Positions 11,301 to 19,719 of a DNA stretch of 28,144 bases are shown one piece after another. Source of the DNA: Podochytrium sp. JEL0797 (Eukaryota; Chytridiomycota; Chytridiomycetes; Chytridiales; Chytriomycetaceae). The position numbers were made by a program, and so were the translations under genes. The stretch lies in assembly GCA_027596195.1 (NCBI GenBank), contig JADGJG010000243.1, positions 1 through 28,144 of the forward strand. The letters are read 5' to 3'. Positions within the stretch are counted from its first letter, which is position 1. Each line of letters starts with the position of its first letter. The notes under the pieces were generated by a model, which was not told where the DNA came from, did no database searches, and worked only from the letters and a program-made list of their open reading frames with translations.

Positions 11301-13916
11301 TCATGGCCAATTTGATCAATCGCAAGACGAAAATGGTCTGTTTTTGTTTTGGACGTGGAAGTATTAAACTAACCGCGTTTCATCAGGTACTCGAAGGGGC
11401 TGACGGGGCAAAGCTCAAAAAAGCGATTGAAAGTCTTGACGAGCAGTTGAGAACGCTCCTCCACTTGAACGAAGACAGAGAGAAAAAGGCATGCCTCCAA
11501 GTTGTCGAAAAGGCCATTCAGAAAGTCAAAAAAGTGTTGTTGGACGAGAACACCGTTAAACTCAAGTCGGATGTCTTTGAACTTGGGAAAAAGCTTCTTG
11601 GTTTGGTACGCGAATGTGTTTTTTTTTGCACGTTCGAATTATTGAACGCAATACTCCCAGGCCGAAGAGAAACTCGACATGATTTCAAAGTATCAAGACA
11701 AACTCAATGACATTCGTCAATCATCCCCTGCAACTGCCCTCCCCAAGTCTGCCATTCAAGAAGCCGATGATGCGATGCTCAACCTTGCTTCCGTTATCAA
11801 CCCCCGGGCGGCTCTCCTACGCAAGGGAGTGCCGGCAAAACGTGGTTCAGACGACAGTTCGATACAAGCGTTTGGTGGAGATGATGGGAGCAGTACCGGC
11901 AGCGGAACTGGAAAGAAATTTATGAGTCTGTTCACGGCTTTGTTGAAGGGAGGGAACCAGAGAAAACCAAACACTCCGACAAGCTCGTACGGCTCAACGA
12001 GTGATATCTCCGTAAGTGTACTATTCAAATATGCAAGTATTCATTGAACTCACTCCGATTCATTCCAGTTTGACGAGCGAGACAGAAAGAGAAAGATTCC
12101 CAGCATCAACGATTTCGAAATCATAAAGCCCATCAGTCGTGGAGCTTTCGGGTGCGTACAATTTATGAAATCCTTTTTTTTTAATCCTTTCTCCCTACAG
12201 GAAAGTCTACTTGGCGAGAAAAAGCGTGACCCAAGACCTCTTTGCCATCAAGATTATCAAAAAGGACGACATGATTCGCAAAAACATGATGTCCCAAGTC
12301 CAGGCCGAGCACAAGGCCCTCACGTTGTCGAGAAACCCGTTCGTTGTCAAACTCTTTTACGCGTTCCACACGAAAGAGTACATTTATTTGGTCATGGAAT
12401 ATCTGATTGGAGGCAAGTTGACTTGAATTGCACGGCAGTTGACGATAAAGCTAACGAGACTTGTGGGAAATTGAACAGGCGACTTGAGCACCCTCCTGTC
12501 CGCTTTCGGAACTTTTGATGTGGACATGACGCAAATGTATTCCGCCGAAGTCGTGCTCGCTCTCGAATACCTCCACTCGAACGGCATCACGCACAGGGAT
12601 TTGAAACCGGACAATATGTTGATCACGAAGGACGGACACGTGAAGCTGACGGATTTCGGACTCTCGTGCGTCTCCACAGAGGACCAGCTTTCTCATGGAT
12701 TGAACCCAAAGGCGGCTGGAGCAGCTCTGAACGCTGGGACTAGTCAGAGAAGTCGAGCTGATACACATTTGAGAAGAATGTCCATGAAAGGCGTGAAGAA
12801 AATGTCGACTCTCCTTGGCACTCCAGATTACTTGGGTTTGTCGACCTTGAAGTGCGCTGAAGCGTGCATGAGGTATTAAAATCGCAAAATCACAACCAAA
12901 ACAGCGCCTGAATTACTCTTGGGGTTGAACCACGGTCAAGTCGTTGACTGGTGGTCTCTCGGAATCTGCGCCTTCGAGTGGCTCGTCGGGTACCCGCCCT
13001 TCACGGATGAGTCCGCCGAACTCATTTTCAAAAACATTCTCTCCAACGGTTTGTCATTATCGAGCTGGCAATCTCTTTTTATTTATCCTCGCCCAATGCT
13101 TTTTCTACAACAGACTTCGAGTGGCCCGAAGACGACTCCATCAGCCCTCTCGCGCGCGACTTTGTCATGAAACTCCTGAACCAAGACCCCTTCACGCGTC
13201 TCAAAGCCGCCGGAATCCGCCGCCACCCCTTCTTCGCGTCCACAGACTGGGACCACATCCGCGACCATCCAGCCCCTTTCATCCCGGCCCCCAACAACGG
13301 CACCGACACGAGTTACTTTGAAGGACGCAACGCACGTCCCGACATTCAGAGACTTTCTGGACTCAACATTGCGTACAACAGCGATTTGGCGAAGGGGTTG
13401 AAAGTGCTGGCTGCAGGTGGTGTGATTGAGGAAGAAGGGGGTAGTTTGCTGGAGGAGGAGAGTGGGGTGGAGGGAGAGATGGGGGGTGCGGGATTCAGAG
13501 GGTCCGAAAATTCTCTGGGTCCTGCTGGTGGTCTCAAACCTGCCAGAAAGGATTCCAACACGTCTTCGTACAGCCATCAAGACTTTGACGGGTTCCTGTC
13601 CAAAAATGCGGCGCCTTCCGCGCATTCCACGACAGATTCCGAGAGTGGCAGTGACGAGAAAAGAGCTCAGCAGCAAGCCAACAACAGCAAGGCGCATTCG
13701 ATTCTTGGAATCTCGAATCCTGCAGCCCCTCTTCGTAGTGGAGGTGGGAAGGGCCGTGCGAGACAGGCCTCGAATGTGTCCATCAACAGCATGTTCTTTG
13801 GCGATTTCACGTTCAAAAATGTGGAAGACTTGGCTGACTTGGCTTCTTGCGAACAAAATCTCGCGGCGATTCCTGTGGATTCAATGATTGAGGAAAACGA
13901 GGAGCCAGAGACTTGA
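8364..13916 (+). CDS. Rim15/Cek1-like AGC-family serine/threonine kinase
   Basis: Large kinase, 1649 aa from 11 exons: join(8364..9441, 9505..9734, 9794..10687, 10757..11335, 11387..11605, 11661..12011, 12069..12151, 12201..12412, 12479..12835, 12905..13048, 13114..13916). The N-terminal ~870 residues are Ser-rich and low complexity. A small C2HC zinc motif follows (CRIC...HVKEC, about 877-895), as found in Rim15/Cek1 and plant IREH1 kinases, then coiled coil, then the kinase domain (about 1133-1420). Visible kinase motifs: glycine loop SRGAFGKV, FAIKII lysine, HRDLKPDN catalytic loop, DFG, an enlarged activation segment, GTPDYLAPE, and DWWSLG. A ~230-residue tail follows; I see no response-regulator or PAS domain. 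Four RRxS sites (about 111, 243, 526, 1314) suggest PKA control, as known for yeast Rim15. The role in nutrient/quiescence signalling is family knowledge, not shown here. Confidence 0.88.
10688..10756 (+). other. Hidden in-frame intron (69 bp) of the Rim15-like gene
   Basis: Starts GTGAAA and ends CTACAG, with CTTGAC near the acceptor as a branch-like word. It is a multiple of three without a stop. If translated it would add 23 very hydrophobic residues in a hydrophilic Ser-rich context, creating a false membrane segment. Intron status is inferred from splice signals and composition. Confidence 0.65.
11336..11386 (+). other. Hidden in-frame intron (51 bp) of the Rim15-like gene
   Basis: Begins GTCTGT, contains AACTAACC as a branch-like sequence and ends CATCAG. 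It is 3n and stop-free. Removing it joins NRKTKM to [12 protein letters not shown], continuing the predicted coiled coil after the zinc motif. Confidence 0.65.
12413..12478 (+). other. GC-AG intron inside the kinase domain
   Basis: The conserved kinase GGDLSTLL junction is obtained only if splicing uses AG|GCAAGT as the donor and AACAG as the acceptor. The next GT would shift the frame. GCAAGT is the standard form of a GC donor, and AGCTAACG provides a branch-like site. Confidence 0.75.
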
Positions 13917-13944
13917 TTTATTTCTCTATGTCATTTTCAAATAC

Positions 13945-13975
13945 AGTATTATATAATTTAAAGGCCTGACGTGAA
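13945..13975 (+). promoter_or_regulatory. Possible TATA-like and TGACGT elements upstream of eS25
   Basis: An AT-rich TATTATATAATTTAAA stretch lies about 85 bp before the eS25 ATG, followed by TGACGTGA, a CRE-type half palindrome. The same AT stretch could instead belong to the 3' end of the kinase transcript, which ends its coding at 13916. Confidence 0.3.
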
Positions 13976-14041
13976 AAGAGAGAAGGAGGGCACCCGACAG
14001 GGTGGCCAAGCGTTTTCCCCCTTTGTTCTTTCAGTCGAAAA

Positions 14042-14924
14042 ATGGTTAGCTTTGCTGGCCTACCGCCCATCCCCACCGCCCACGCCATCACCATCCATCC
14101 GAGCGTATCATAGAAGCCCTCTCCAGCCTATTCGAGAGCATAGCAGTCGCCATCGCTCGAAGCGAGTGGCAGATGGTCGTAGTCTGGATGAATCGATTCG
14201 AAGCCAACATGGCTACCACATGCCAACGAGATGCCTCGCACCGATAGTCGAAATGGCCTCTGTGTCACTGCTTGAATGCACCTGGATCTTGCGGAGACCG
14301 AACACGGCGAATTCGAATGTCCCAATGGACGAGTCTTGGCTGGTGATTGCGAAATTGACGAGCTTGCGAATCACAGTCGACGCAACGAGAACTATCAGAC
14401 TACTCGCATCTCAACCTTCCCTCTCCGAATTCCACATCTGGAACATTCCCTCTCCCGATATCTCTCTCGAAACCCAAATAGACTCCTCGCCTCGTTTCTA
14501 ACTCTCCCATTTTCCAACGCAGCCTCCCAAAGCAGACAAAGCCTCAAAGGTCGCCAAGGCCATGGCCGGTGGAAAGGCCAAGAAGAAGAAGTGGTCCAAG
14601 GGCCGCACCAAGGACAAGGCCAACAACGCCGTCATCTTTGACAAGATCACCTTTGAGAAGCTCTTCAAGGAGGTCCCCACCTACAAGCTCATCACGCCGT
14701 CTGTGCTCGTGGACCGTCTCAAGATCAACGGATCCCTTGCCCGTGTGGCGCTCCGTGACTTGGCTGGAAAGGGATTGATCAAGCCTGTTTCGATCCACAA
14801 GAAGCAGTTGATCTACACCCGTGCTATCCAGGAGGAGGAGACTGCCCCTGCTGAGGGTGCCAAGAAGGCTAAGGCCCCAAAGAAGAAGGCTGCTGAGGAG
14901 GAGGAGGTTGAGGAGGATGAATAG
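14042..14924 (+). CDS. rps25: 40S ribosomal protein eS25 (RPS25)
   Basis: Small-subunit ribosomal protein of 134 aa. Model: join(14042..14044, 14523..14924). The ATG alone forms exon 1, in AAAAATG context and followed directly by the donor GTTAGC. A 478-bp intron ends with TTTCTAAC...AACGCAG, and exon 2 continues [18 protein letters not shown], the expected N terminus. The core is highly conserved ([45 protein letters not shown]). Codon choice is strongly biased, as for a highly expressed gene. After the normal end of the family (around LIYTRA) there is a further ~33-residue Ala/Lys/Glu tail ending in acidic residues; most eS25 proteins have a shorter tail. A start at the internal ATG 14562 would lose the conserved N-terminal part. 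Confidence 0.93.
14045..14522 (+). other. 478-bp first intron of the eS25 gene
   Basis: A long intron directly after the start codon, a common arrangement in fungal ribosomal-protein genes. The open frames in it show no family features. I looked for box C/D snoRNA signals and found no convincing pair. It contains a CTCGAAGCGAG word of the type enriched in other long introns of this window. Confidence 0.7.
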
Positions 14925-15119
14925 ATGCTTAATAGCTCGAAACGACCACCTGTACTTTCACTTCGTACAAATAAACCGTGTTTTCTTTATATTTCTGTTT
15001 ACGCGGGTGGCTGAACCAAAAAAATTCCCATCACTTTCAAAACCACACGATTCCCGTGAGGCGTTGCAAAACCGAAACGCAAGCAACTTTGCGGATAGCT
15101 TCTCCTTTCGTCTATTTCT

Positions 15120-16696
15120 CTATAAAAACTGAACCTCAAACCCAATCGACTGCCGTATCGCACTTCCCATTCCAAGATTTGTGGTCACACCCAATCCCAC
15201 AATCGCTCGTTTGAACTGGCCTTCGAGCAGCAATCCGAGACCCTGATTTGCCGTTGGTTTGATGATAATTAGTGAAACAACGCTGTCAGGTTTCTTCGCG
15301 TCGAGACATCGCATCGCTGGGCTTTCTTCTCAAAGGTTCACATCGAAACAAGCGGTTCGACTCCAATACGCGCATTCGCGGCGCTTTTTGCGCCAAAATT
15401 CGCTTCATATTGACGCTTTCGTATCGGAATACGAGCGCGGGGGATGGCAAGGTGGGCATGGATCCAGTCAGGACGGAGTGTGGCAGTTCTTGCTCGCTTC
15501 GCCAGCTCGCTTACTCACCTCAGTCATGCTAAACCGCATCTTAAACAGCCGATCCTTGGCATCGATAGGAGAATACGCAACACCCACAGCCAAATCCGAG
15601 TTGTAAGAATACGTGTTGAAGTCATACGATGTGGACATGATCCAATCAGGACGTATTGTGGCAGTGTAGGTAGTGTTCATGTATCCCTGTTTTTGAGTGA
15701 TGTGGGGTGAGCGAGACACGTTAACGGGAAAAGCGCGCGAACGCTCGAAAGCAGCGTTACCATCATGGGGTTGCTGAGGAATGTGAGGATGGAGGAGACG
15801 CCGCGTTCATGGACCTTGACCCATTTCGCGCCAAGCGAGACTGCGAACACGAGATTGAAAAGTCAGTCCGCGTTTTCGACGCGACAACAAAACAAGGTCA
15901 AAGAGACTTAACTGCCGCCGCTCTTTTCGGCAGCCGTGTAAATCAGCTCAGCACCGGCGGACCAGTTGGTGTAGGGCACCTTGAGCAAACAGCTCGCGCC
16001 GAGCACATTGTCCGTGGAGCTGTAGGACACATCGGCACACCAGTCCTTGTGGTTGTGGATATACTGGGCTTCGAGGTGAGAGTGGCTGTCGGTTTCCCAG
16101 GCGGAGATTGCGGACACGACGAGTAAGTTGTCTTTGCCGATGTTTTGGGCAACGAGGGCCTCGAGGCGGCAGTCTTCAAAGAGCCGCCCGTAGAGGATCG
16201 AGTGGAAAGCGTTGCTGGGTGCGGGTGACTCGGAGGGCGGCCGGGCATCGGCGAGGTCCGCGGAGAGGGCGAGGGCGGCATTCTCGGGACCGAAAGTGTC
16301 CACCTCGCGACTGCGGCTGAAGTCCCACGCATCCGCATCCAGCCCACTCACTTCCCAGCGAGCCCCATCCTCACTACCACTCCCAATACTGCCACTACTA
16401 CTCCCCACCACCTCGCGTGCAAACAGCGCGCTCTCCCCACTGCAGAACCCCCCACTTGCATACAGAAACCCGGCAGCGCGCTGTTGCGGAAGCCCTAGTG
16501 AATAGCAGCCCAGAAGAGTCGATCCGATGCGCTTGCCCAGCGAGACCGTTGCGTTGCTCGGCGCCGCAAACAGAAGCACCGCGTCGCTGGCCGCACACAT
16601 GTCCGAGTACAGCGTGCATGGCTTGGTGTCGCTGGATGCCCCAAATCCGAGCGAGGAGAGACGCTGCCGCAGTGCGTGTGCGAGAAAGTCAATCAT
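15120..16696 (-). CDS. mdm10: Mitochondrial distribution and morphology protein Mdm10
   Basis: Outer-membrane beta-barrel of 384 aa. Mdm10 is a subunit of ERMES, the ER-mitochondria tether, and also joins the SAM complex. Model: complement(join(15120..15242, 15519..15686, 15761..15840, 15913..16696)). It starts MIDFLAHALRQR. Recognised family blocks are WSAGAELIYTAAEKSGGISLG (spanning a splice junction), TSYDFNTYSYNSDLAVGV and the C-terminal LGLLLEGQFKRAIVGLGV. The final residues SIGFEVQF fit the mitochondrial beta-signal (polar-x-Gly-x-x-hydrophobic-x-hydrophobic) expected for a SAM substrate. Introns are 72, 74 and 276 bp; the last is unusually long and carries a diverged copy of part of the preceding exon. 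The gene is convergent with eS25, with about 195 bp between stop codons. The N-terminal half is poorly conserved, as is usual for Mdm10. Confidence 0.85.
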
Positions 16697-17512
16697 GGTG
16701 GTGTGGTTTCGACAAAAAATTGGGGATAGGTGGTCGTCAGTGGAAGTCAACCAAAAATGCCTTTTTTGCGAAAAATTCAAAATTTTGAAGCCGGATTTGA
16801 GCACATTTTTTTATTCGCTAGATAGGCGAGAAATAACTTCTAAGAAAGTATTATGCACTAGATTCGGACATGAAAATTTATCGTTAATCACGTTTTAATA
16901 TTTTTTTAAACGATTTTTGGTAGACTTCCAGTGGGACGTCATCTCCGAACCCGTGTGCAGCCGTGCGTCTGGCGAATTCGCTTCCTTCGAACACGATCGT
17001 ATTTAGTCCCCATCTGGTTTTCAAGTTTTTATTCTTTCTTTTGTATGAATTTTTGCAAAAAACTCAACTTAACATTTATGCTTTTTACTTTTTTATAACC
17101 TCTTTGGCAGGGAAAAAAAGGTGTTTTTATGGGTGTGCGGTGTTTAAGCGGAAGAATACCCCGAGCTGGGGAAGTAACCAGCGCGTTTTTTTGCGCTTGA
17201 TTTGTAGGTTGGCGTTTTTATGAGCGAAGGAGTGGTGAAGGAGGGGGAAAAAGACGCGTCTCGATCTGACAAAAAAACAACAAAAACTTGTTTTGGCTGT
17301 TTTTGGTGACACCCATAAAAAAACTGCGTGATGAAACACGCGATATTATGTCGCAAAACCAGTCGAATCTTCATGATCAGGTTCATCCGCAAAGAGAGGA
17401 GCGCGTTGTTTTGCTGATTAGGGCAAAGTCGAACGCGAAACTCCAGTTTGCCATATTTCAACTTCAAGAAGACGCGTAAAAAAATTTGGAAAGTAAAGAT
17501 GCATTTGAGATT
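16697..17512. other. AT-rich intergenic region with no supported gene
   Basis: Presumed promoter side of mdm10 (minus strand) plus the 3' side of the zinc-finger gene. Open frames here are short, AT-rich and without family motifs. The only structure I can support is the dispersed repeat copy at 17286-17403. Confidence 0.55.
17286..17403 (+). repeat. Diverged dispersed repeat, copy A
   Basis: Shares a roughly 97-bp core with the opposite strand of 27600-27696. It begins with a 23-bp perfect block (TTGTTTTGGCTGTTTTTGGT plus GAC) and continues through GATATTATGTCGCAAAACC and AATCTTCATGATC. A second shared block, CCGCAAAGAG-GGAGC, ends at about 17403. Weaker similarity may extend to about 17475. 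Origin unknown; probably a relic of a mobile or duplicated element. Confidence 0.75.
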
Positions 17513-18100
17513 TCACTCGCAAAACAGCAACAAGCAAACAACAGCAAGAAAACAACGTGACGGCACGCCAAGAAACTCTGCTTCGCAACCGCAACCATCA
17601 AATAATCCACCAACACGACACGCAGGACACGTGTTTCCAATCACGTTCATCCAAGTTGTTCCACACGTTTCATGGAACAAGCCGCCGCACTTCTTGCAAC
17701 ACAACTTGTTTCCAAACTGGTCCGAAAGGCGTCCGCAACAGATTCCACAGCATTTGTTGCATGAGTCGTCAACCTCCTTCGTCTCGATGATGAGTGTGTT
17801 CCATTCCGCCAGGCCGTTGTGGCCTTCAAAAAAAGGTGTTAGGTTTCCTTGATGGGCGCAGTGGCCCATTCGGACCGGAACTTGACAAACCGCTTGGTCG
17901 TGACATCCTTTTTGAGCCCCGAGAAGCGATATTGGCGATTACAGACAAAGCAGTCCCGTGGAGCCACAAACGAATCGCATTCGGGGCATTTGACGGTTGA
18001 AACCAGAGTCCACGTAGCTCCATCTGGGGGCAGCACGATCGAATCGGAGATTTTCTACCCCGTTTACGCTCGTCAAACCGTAACCTCTCTTCGAAGTCAT
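17513..18100 (-). CDS. Small cysteine-rich zinc-finger protein, PHD/RING-like (tentative model)
   Basis: I do not recognise the family. Tentative model: complement(join(17513..17823, 17943..18023, 18085..18100)), 135 aa. The N-terminal part has a zinc-ribbon-like CPEC...CFVC. The C-terminal exon has CGIC, 11 residues, CKKC, 4 residues, HETC, 11 residues, CPAC, a C4HC3 arrangement like a PHD finger. The acceptor of the last exon is strong (CCTAACACC, T-tract, GAAG). The donor at 17942 was chosen because it is the only phase-1 GT found that keeps the C4HC3 frame. Without splicing, the first frame runs on for about 35 more residues and stops at the branch-site TAA. Exon 1 (16 nt, ATG at 18100) is the weakest part. 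An alternative is two separate or broken frames. Confidence 0.45.
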
Positions 18101-18312
18101 CGTTTCCGATTTAATACTGATAAACCGACCAATGAATATCCACCAATGACCCTCTCCTCCAATCATCTGCTTCTTTATCTCTCTCATTCTCTCTCTTTTC
18201 ATTAATTTTTTATTCGGCAAAAAAGTAAAGAAAAAAAGTGGAAAAGAAAGGGGACGCGACATTCAAAAACAGCGAAACATACAATAACAGCGCACAAACA
18301 ACTCCGGCCCCT

Positions 18313-18828
18313 TTACGGAGGAGTCAACTGACACCCCACAAACCCATTCGGCCCGTTCACATTGCAAAACTGGTTCAAGGGACACTGCGAAATCCATCTC
18401 CAGTCCAACACGCCACCCGCCAAGTACCCACACTGTTCAAGAGTCTCGCCGACACATCTCCAGGCTCCGAATTGACAGATTGGACCGGTGGTTGTGGTGG
18501 ACGTCGCGGAGGTGGTCGTGGTGGTGGTGGAGGTGGTGGAGGTACGCGTTGTGGTGGAAGTCGTAGTCGTCGTTGGAGGACCCGGAGCACAGCCCGTAAA
18601 CGCGGGAGAAACGGTGCACACGTCGGTGCCACAATTCCACAAGAAGCGGTACCCAAGAGTCAAATCAGCCTCGTACGAACACTGGTACAAGCTGTTGGCC
18701 TTGCAGAGGTAAGAACCAAAGACGGTGCATGGTTCGTCGGCAGTGGGTGGTGGGTCTTGTCTGCGCGCGTGTTGGGCAGTGGTCGCTTGGGCGAAGGAGA
18801 AGAGGAAGAGAGGGAGGATGATTTGCAT
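18313..18828 (-). CDS. Secreted protein with two cysteine-rich binding-type modules joined by a Thr-rich linker
   Basis: Single exon, 171 aa. It begins with a signal peptide (MQIILPLFLFSFAQATTA), then an ARR site that could be a Kex2-type cut. Two copies of a six-cysteine module follow. Module 1 cysteine spacing is 7-7-15-4-8; module 2 is 6-7-15-5-10. Both have G...C......QC.Y and an aromatic-rich stretch before the fourth cysteine. Between them lies a ~35-residue Thr/Ser linker, probably O-glycosylated. The layout (module, Thr linker, module, no catalytic domain) resembles small secreted carbohydrate-binding proteins of fungi, for example chitin-binding CBM19-type. That ligand is inferred from architecture only. 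A CATAAAAG element lies about 55 bp upstream. Confidence 0.75.
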   Translation of the reverse strand: MQIILPLFLFSFAQATTAQHARRQDPPPTADEPCTVFGSYLCKANSLYQCSYEADLTLGYRFLWNCGTDVCTVSPAFTGCAPGPPTTTTTSTTTRTSTTSTTTTTTSATSTTTTGPICQFGAWRCVGETLEQCGYLAGGVLDWRWISQCPLNQFCNVNGPNGFVGCQLTPP

Positions 18829-19719
18829 TGTTGGAAGTGTTGGTTGGCTGTGGAAGAGGGAAGTGAGGCGAGGCAGGTGCTGCTTTTATGGCATTTTGAA
18901 AGGGGGTGGGAAATGGGGATGGAAAGGGCCCAAGCGACGCGTTCTGTGCAAGAATCTAATCTATTATTTTTCACATTACCACAGAAAATGATAGATCTCG
19001 TCTTGAACTCCGCGATTCCCTCCTTCATCCATGCCACAACCTCCAAAAAGCCAAAATCATGCCCCTCAAGTCTCGCCTCCTTGCCTCTCCTTCTTCATCG
19101 TCATGGCGACTCCAGTAAACCAAGCTCCTGACTAATCATCCGTGTCTGTCTTCAAGCGTCAAGACATGATGGTTGACGGCACGGATGGCAGCCAAGACAG
19201 CGACGGAACCGACCATAGCGGCTCTTACCTAAGTGAGCACCGCTGCTACTGACAAGCGTTGCTATGAGTATTACGAGGACGATGGGGATTATTATGAGCA
19301 TCACAACCACCATCACTGTCGCAAGTGGTGTTGGAGCTGCAGCAACGACAACTGAAGAGGTGTGGGGAAGGAGGTTTTACCATGCTGTTTTGCTGGCAGT
19401 GTTCTCGTTGTTCTTACCATTTCTAAATATAATACGCCATAGGAAATTGAATAATATGTTTGCTATGCGGGTTGTCCACATCCGTCCGAATTTGCTTTCA
19501 CAGAATTAAACAACGCGACGAAAATACGACAATATTAATGAATGGTTTGTTGGTGCCAACTTAGAAGCTAGATGTGAGAGTAGGTCATGTGTGGTACCAG
19601 AAAGCAATCCATTCGCAATTGGTCTCCCTTTTCGGTATTGGATGACGTGCGAAGGGCCGTCTTTCCTTCAATAACCGTAACTTCAACTCATAAGAAAAAA
19701 TAGCGTCTTTATTTTATTT
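18829..19719. other. Region without a supported gene between the secreted-module gene and the channel gene
   Basis: About 890 bp. The left part is presumably the upstream region of the secreted-module gene. Around 19000-19510 there are weak coding-like signals on both strands. On plus there is an Asp/Gly-rich frame from an ATG-ATG at about 19167 that stops near 19253, and nearby an acidic Tyr/His frame ending in a Cys/Trp-rich stretch. On minus the same DNA reads as one long hydrophobic helix. I could not build a consistent spliced gene on either strand, so none is called. Confidence 0.35.
18881..18890 (-). promoter_or_regulatory. TATA-like element of the secreted-module gene
   Basis: Reads CATAAAAGCA on the minus strand, about 53-62 bp upstream of the ATG at 18828, a reasonable position for a TATA box of a regulated gene. 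Confidence 0.4.

Noticed and set aside
14045..14522. Possible intron-encoded snoRNA in the eS25 gene
   Set aside because: No convincing box C and box D pair with terminal stem was found.
15345..15365. GGTTCGACTCC, a perfect tRNA-type B box, inside the mdm10 intron
   Set aside because: No matching A box at the right distance, and the would-be T stem does not pair (AGCGG with CCAAT), so no tRNA; a SINE relic cannot be shown from one box.
15120..15720. mdm10 read as a VDAC porin
   Set aside because: Both are mitochondrial barrels, but the SYDFNTYSYNSDL block and the C-terminal LLLEGQFKRAIVGLG block are Mdm10-type.
17849..18036. Separate 66-codon gene for the zinc-ribbon frame alone
   Set aside because: Its first codon would be GTG, and it stops at the TAA within a typical branch-site sequence, which fits better with an intron joining it to the downstream cysteine-rich exon.
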